From contig CALHTV010000134.1 of assembly GCA_938039765.1 (NCBI GenBank), forward strand, positions 1 through 5,300: DNA of 5,300 nt, written 5' to 3'. The stretch is from an uncultured Dictyoglomus sp. (lineage in GTDB: Bacteria > Dictyoglomota > Dictyoglomia > Dictyoglomales > Dictyoglomaceae). Under the pieces are notes generated by a model, which saw only the letters and a list, made by a program, of their open reading frames with translations, ran no database searches and was not told the origin of the DNA. Both the position numbers and the translations under genes were made by a program. Shown piece after piece: positions 5,127 through 5,300 of the stretch (its first letter is position 1; every line of letters begins with the position of its first letter).

Positions 5127-5300
5127 CTATTTAACACCCTTTGAGCTTACAATTAAGATAAAATTTTCTCCTAAATCGAGGGAATCAATTATAGGATCAA
5201 TCGCCCTTGAAACTTTTGCACAATCTTCGACACTTATTCCTCCTTCCCGATCTATTTTAATTATTAGTGCTTTCTTGCCGGTTTCTCTCCCCCAATTAAT
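5127..5300 (-). CDS. rimP: Ribosome maturation factor RimP, N-terminal domain; 5' end outside the window, C-terminal domain missing
   Basis: Read on the minus strand, the last 57 codons before TAG (5127-5129) match the RimP N-terminal domain. Landmarks are GRETGKKALIIKIDREGG, then the hallmark SVEDCAKVSRAID, and FILIVSSKGVK at the end. RimP binds the nascent 30S subunit and helps its maturation. In typical RimP (about 150 residues) the sequence ILIVSS aligns with LEVSSPGLDRPL, after which a C-terminal SH3-like domain follows. Here the SSPG motif is SSKG and the protein stops three codons later, so that domain is absent. No continuation is obvious in the other frames beyond the stop. The gene converges on the membrane-protein gene with only 17 bases between stops. 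The usual downstream partner nusA is not present to its left. The start lies beyond the right edge. Confidence 0.8.
   Translation of the reverse strand: MNWGRETGKKALIIKIDREGGISVEDCAKVSRAIDPIIDSLDLGENFILIVSSKGVK

Overview
The window is AT-rich and reads as bacterial. The best taxonomic marker is at the right edge: a minus-strand reading frame whose residues match the N-terminal domain of the bacterial ribosome maturation factor RimP. Some genes have Shine-Dalgarno-like sites, no reading frame needs a non-standard code, and hypothetical and signalling genes are separated by AT-rich gaps. A small-genome, low-GC lineage such as Patescibacteria (CPR) would fit, but that is inference; the sequence alone does not fix the phylum.

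Layout from left to right. (1) Positions 2-910 hold the 3' part of a plus-strand gene, open at the left edge. It encodes three near-perfect 63-residue repeats plus a degenerate fourth, with no recognised function. (2) Positions 911-1190 are AT-rich with no convincing gene. (3) Positions 1255-1992 encode a class I SAM-dependent methyltransferase, possibly with an 18-codon (or slightly shorter) N-terminal extension behind a strong Shine-Dalgarno site. (4) Positions 1993-2326 are non-coding, with a G7 run and a 12-bp palindrome. (5) Positions 2327-2977 and 2987-3364 form a two-gene unit: a degenerate response-regulator receiver-like protein and a small, highly charged unknown protein. (6) Positions 3480-4636 hold a Ser/Thr protein kinase-like gene whose reading frame is interrupted. 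(7) Positions 4630-5109 encode a two-helix membrane protein that overlaps the kinase end by 7 bases. (8) Positions 5127-5300 (minus strand) are the end of rimP, which stops where the C-terminal domain should begin.

The most notable point is the kinase gene. Two slippage-prone lesions break it, and both shift the frame in the same direction. One is a 31-bp tandem duplication containing A7 tracts near the 5' end; the other is a T8 run in the N-lobe. With one 31-bp copy and T7, a single continuous frame would run from the ATG at 3480 to the stop at 4636. This could be real decay, phase variation, rescue by transcriptional slippage, or sequencing/assembly error.

Taken together, the receiver-like protein, the kinase and the coupled glycine-rich membrane protein look like a small accessory signalling locus. 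No substrate, partner or output can be read from the sequence.
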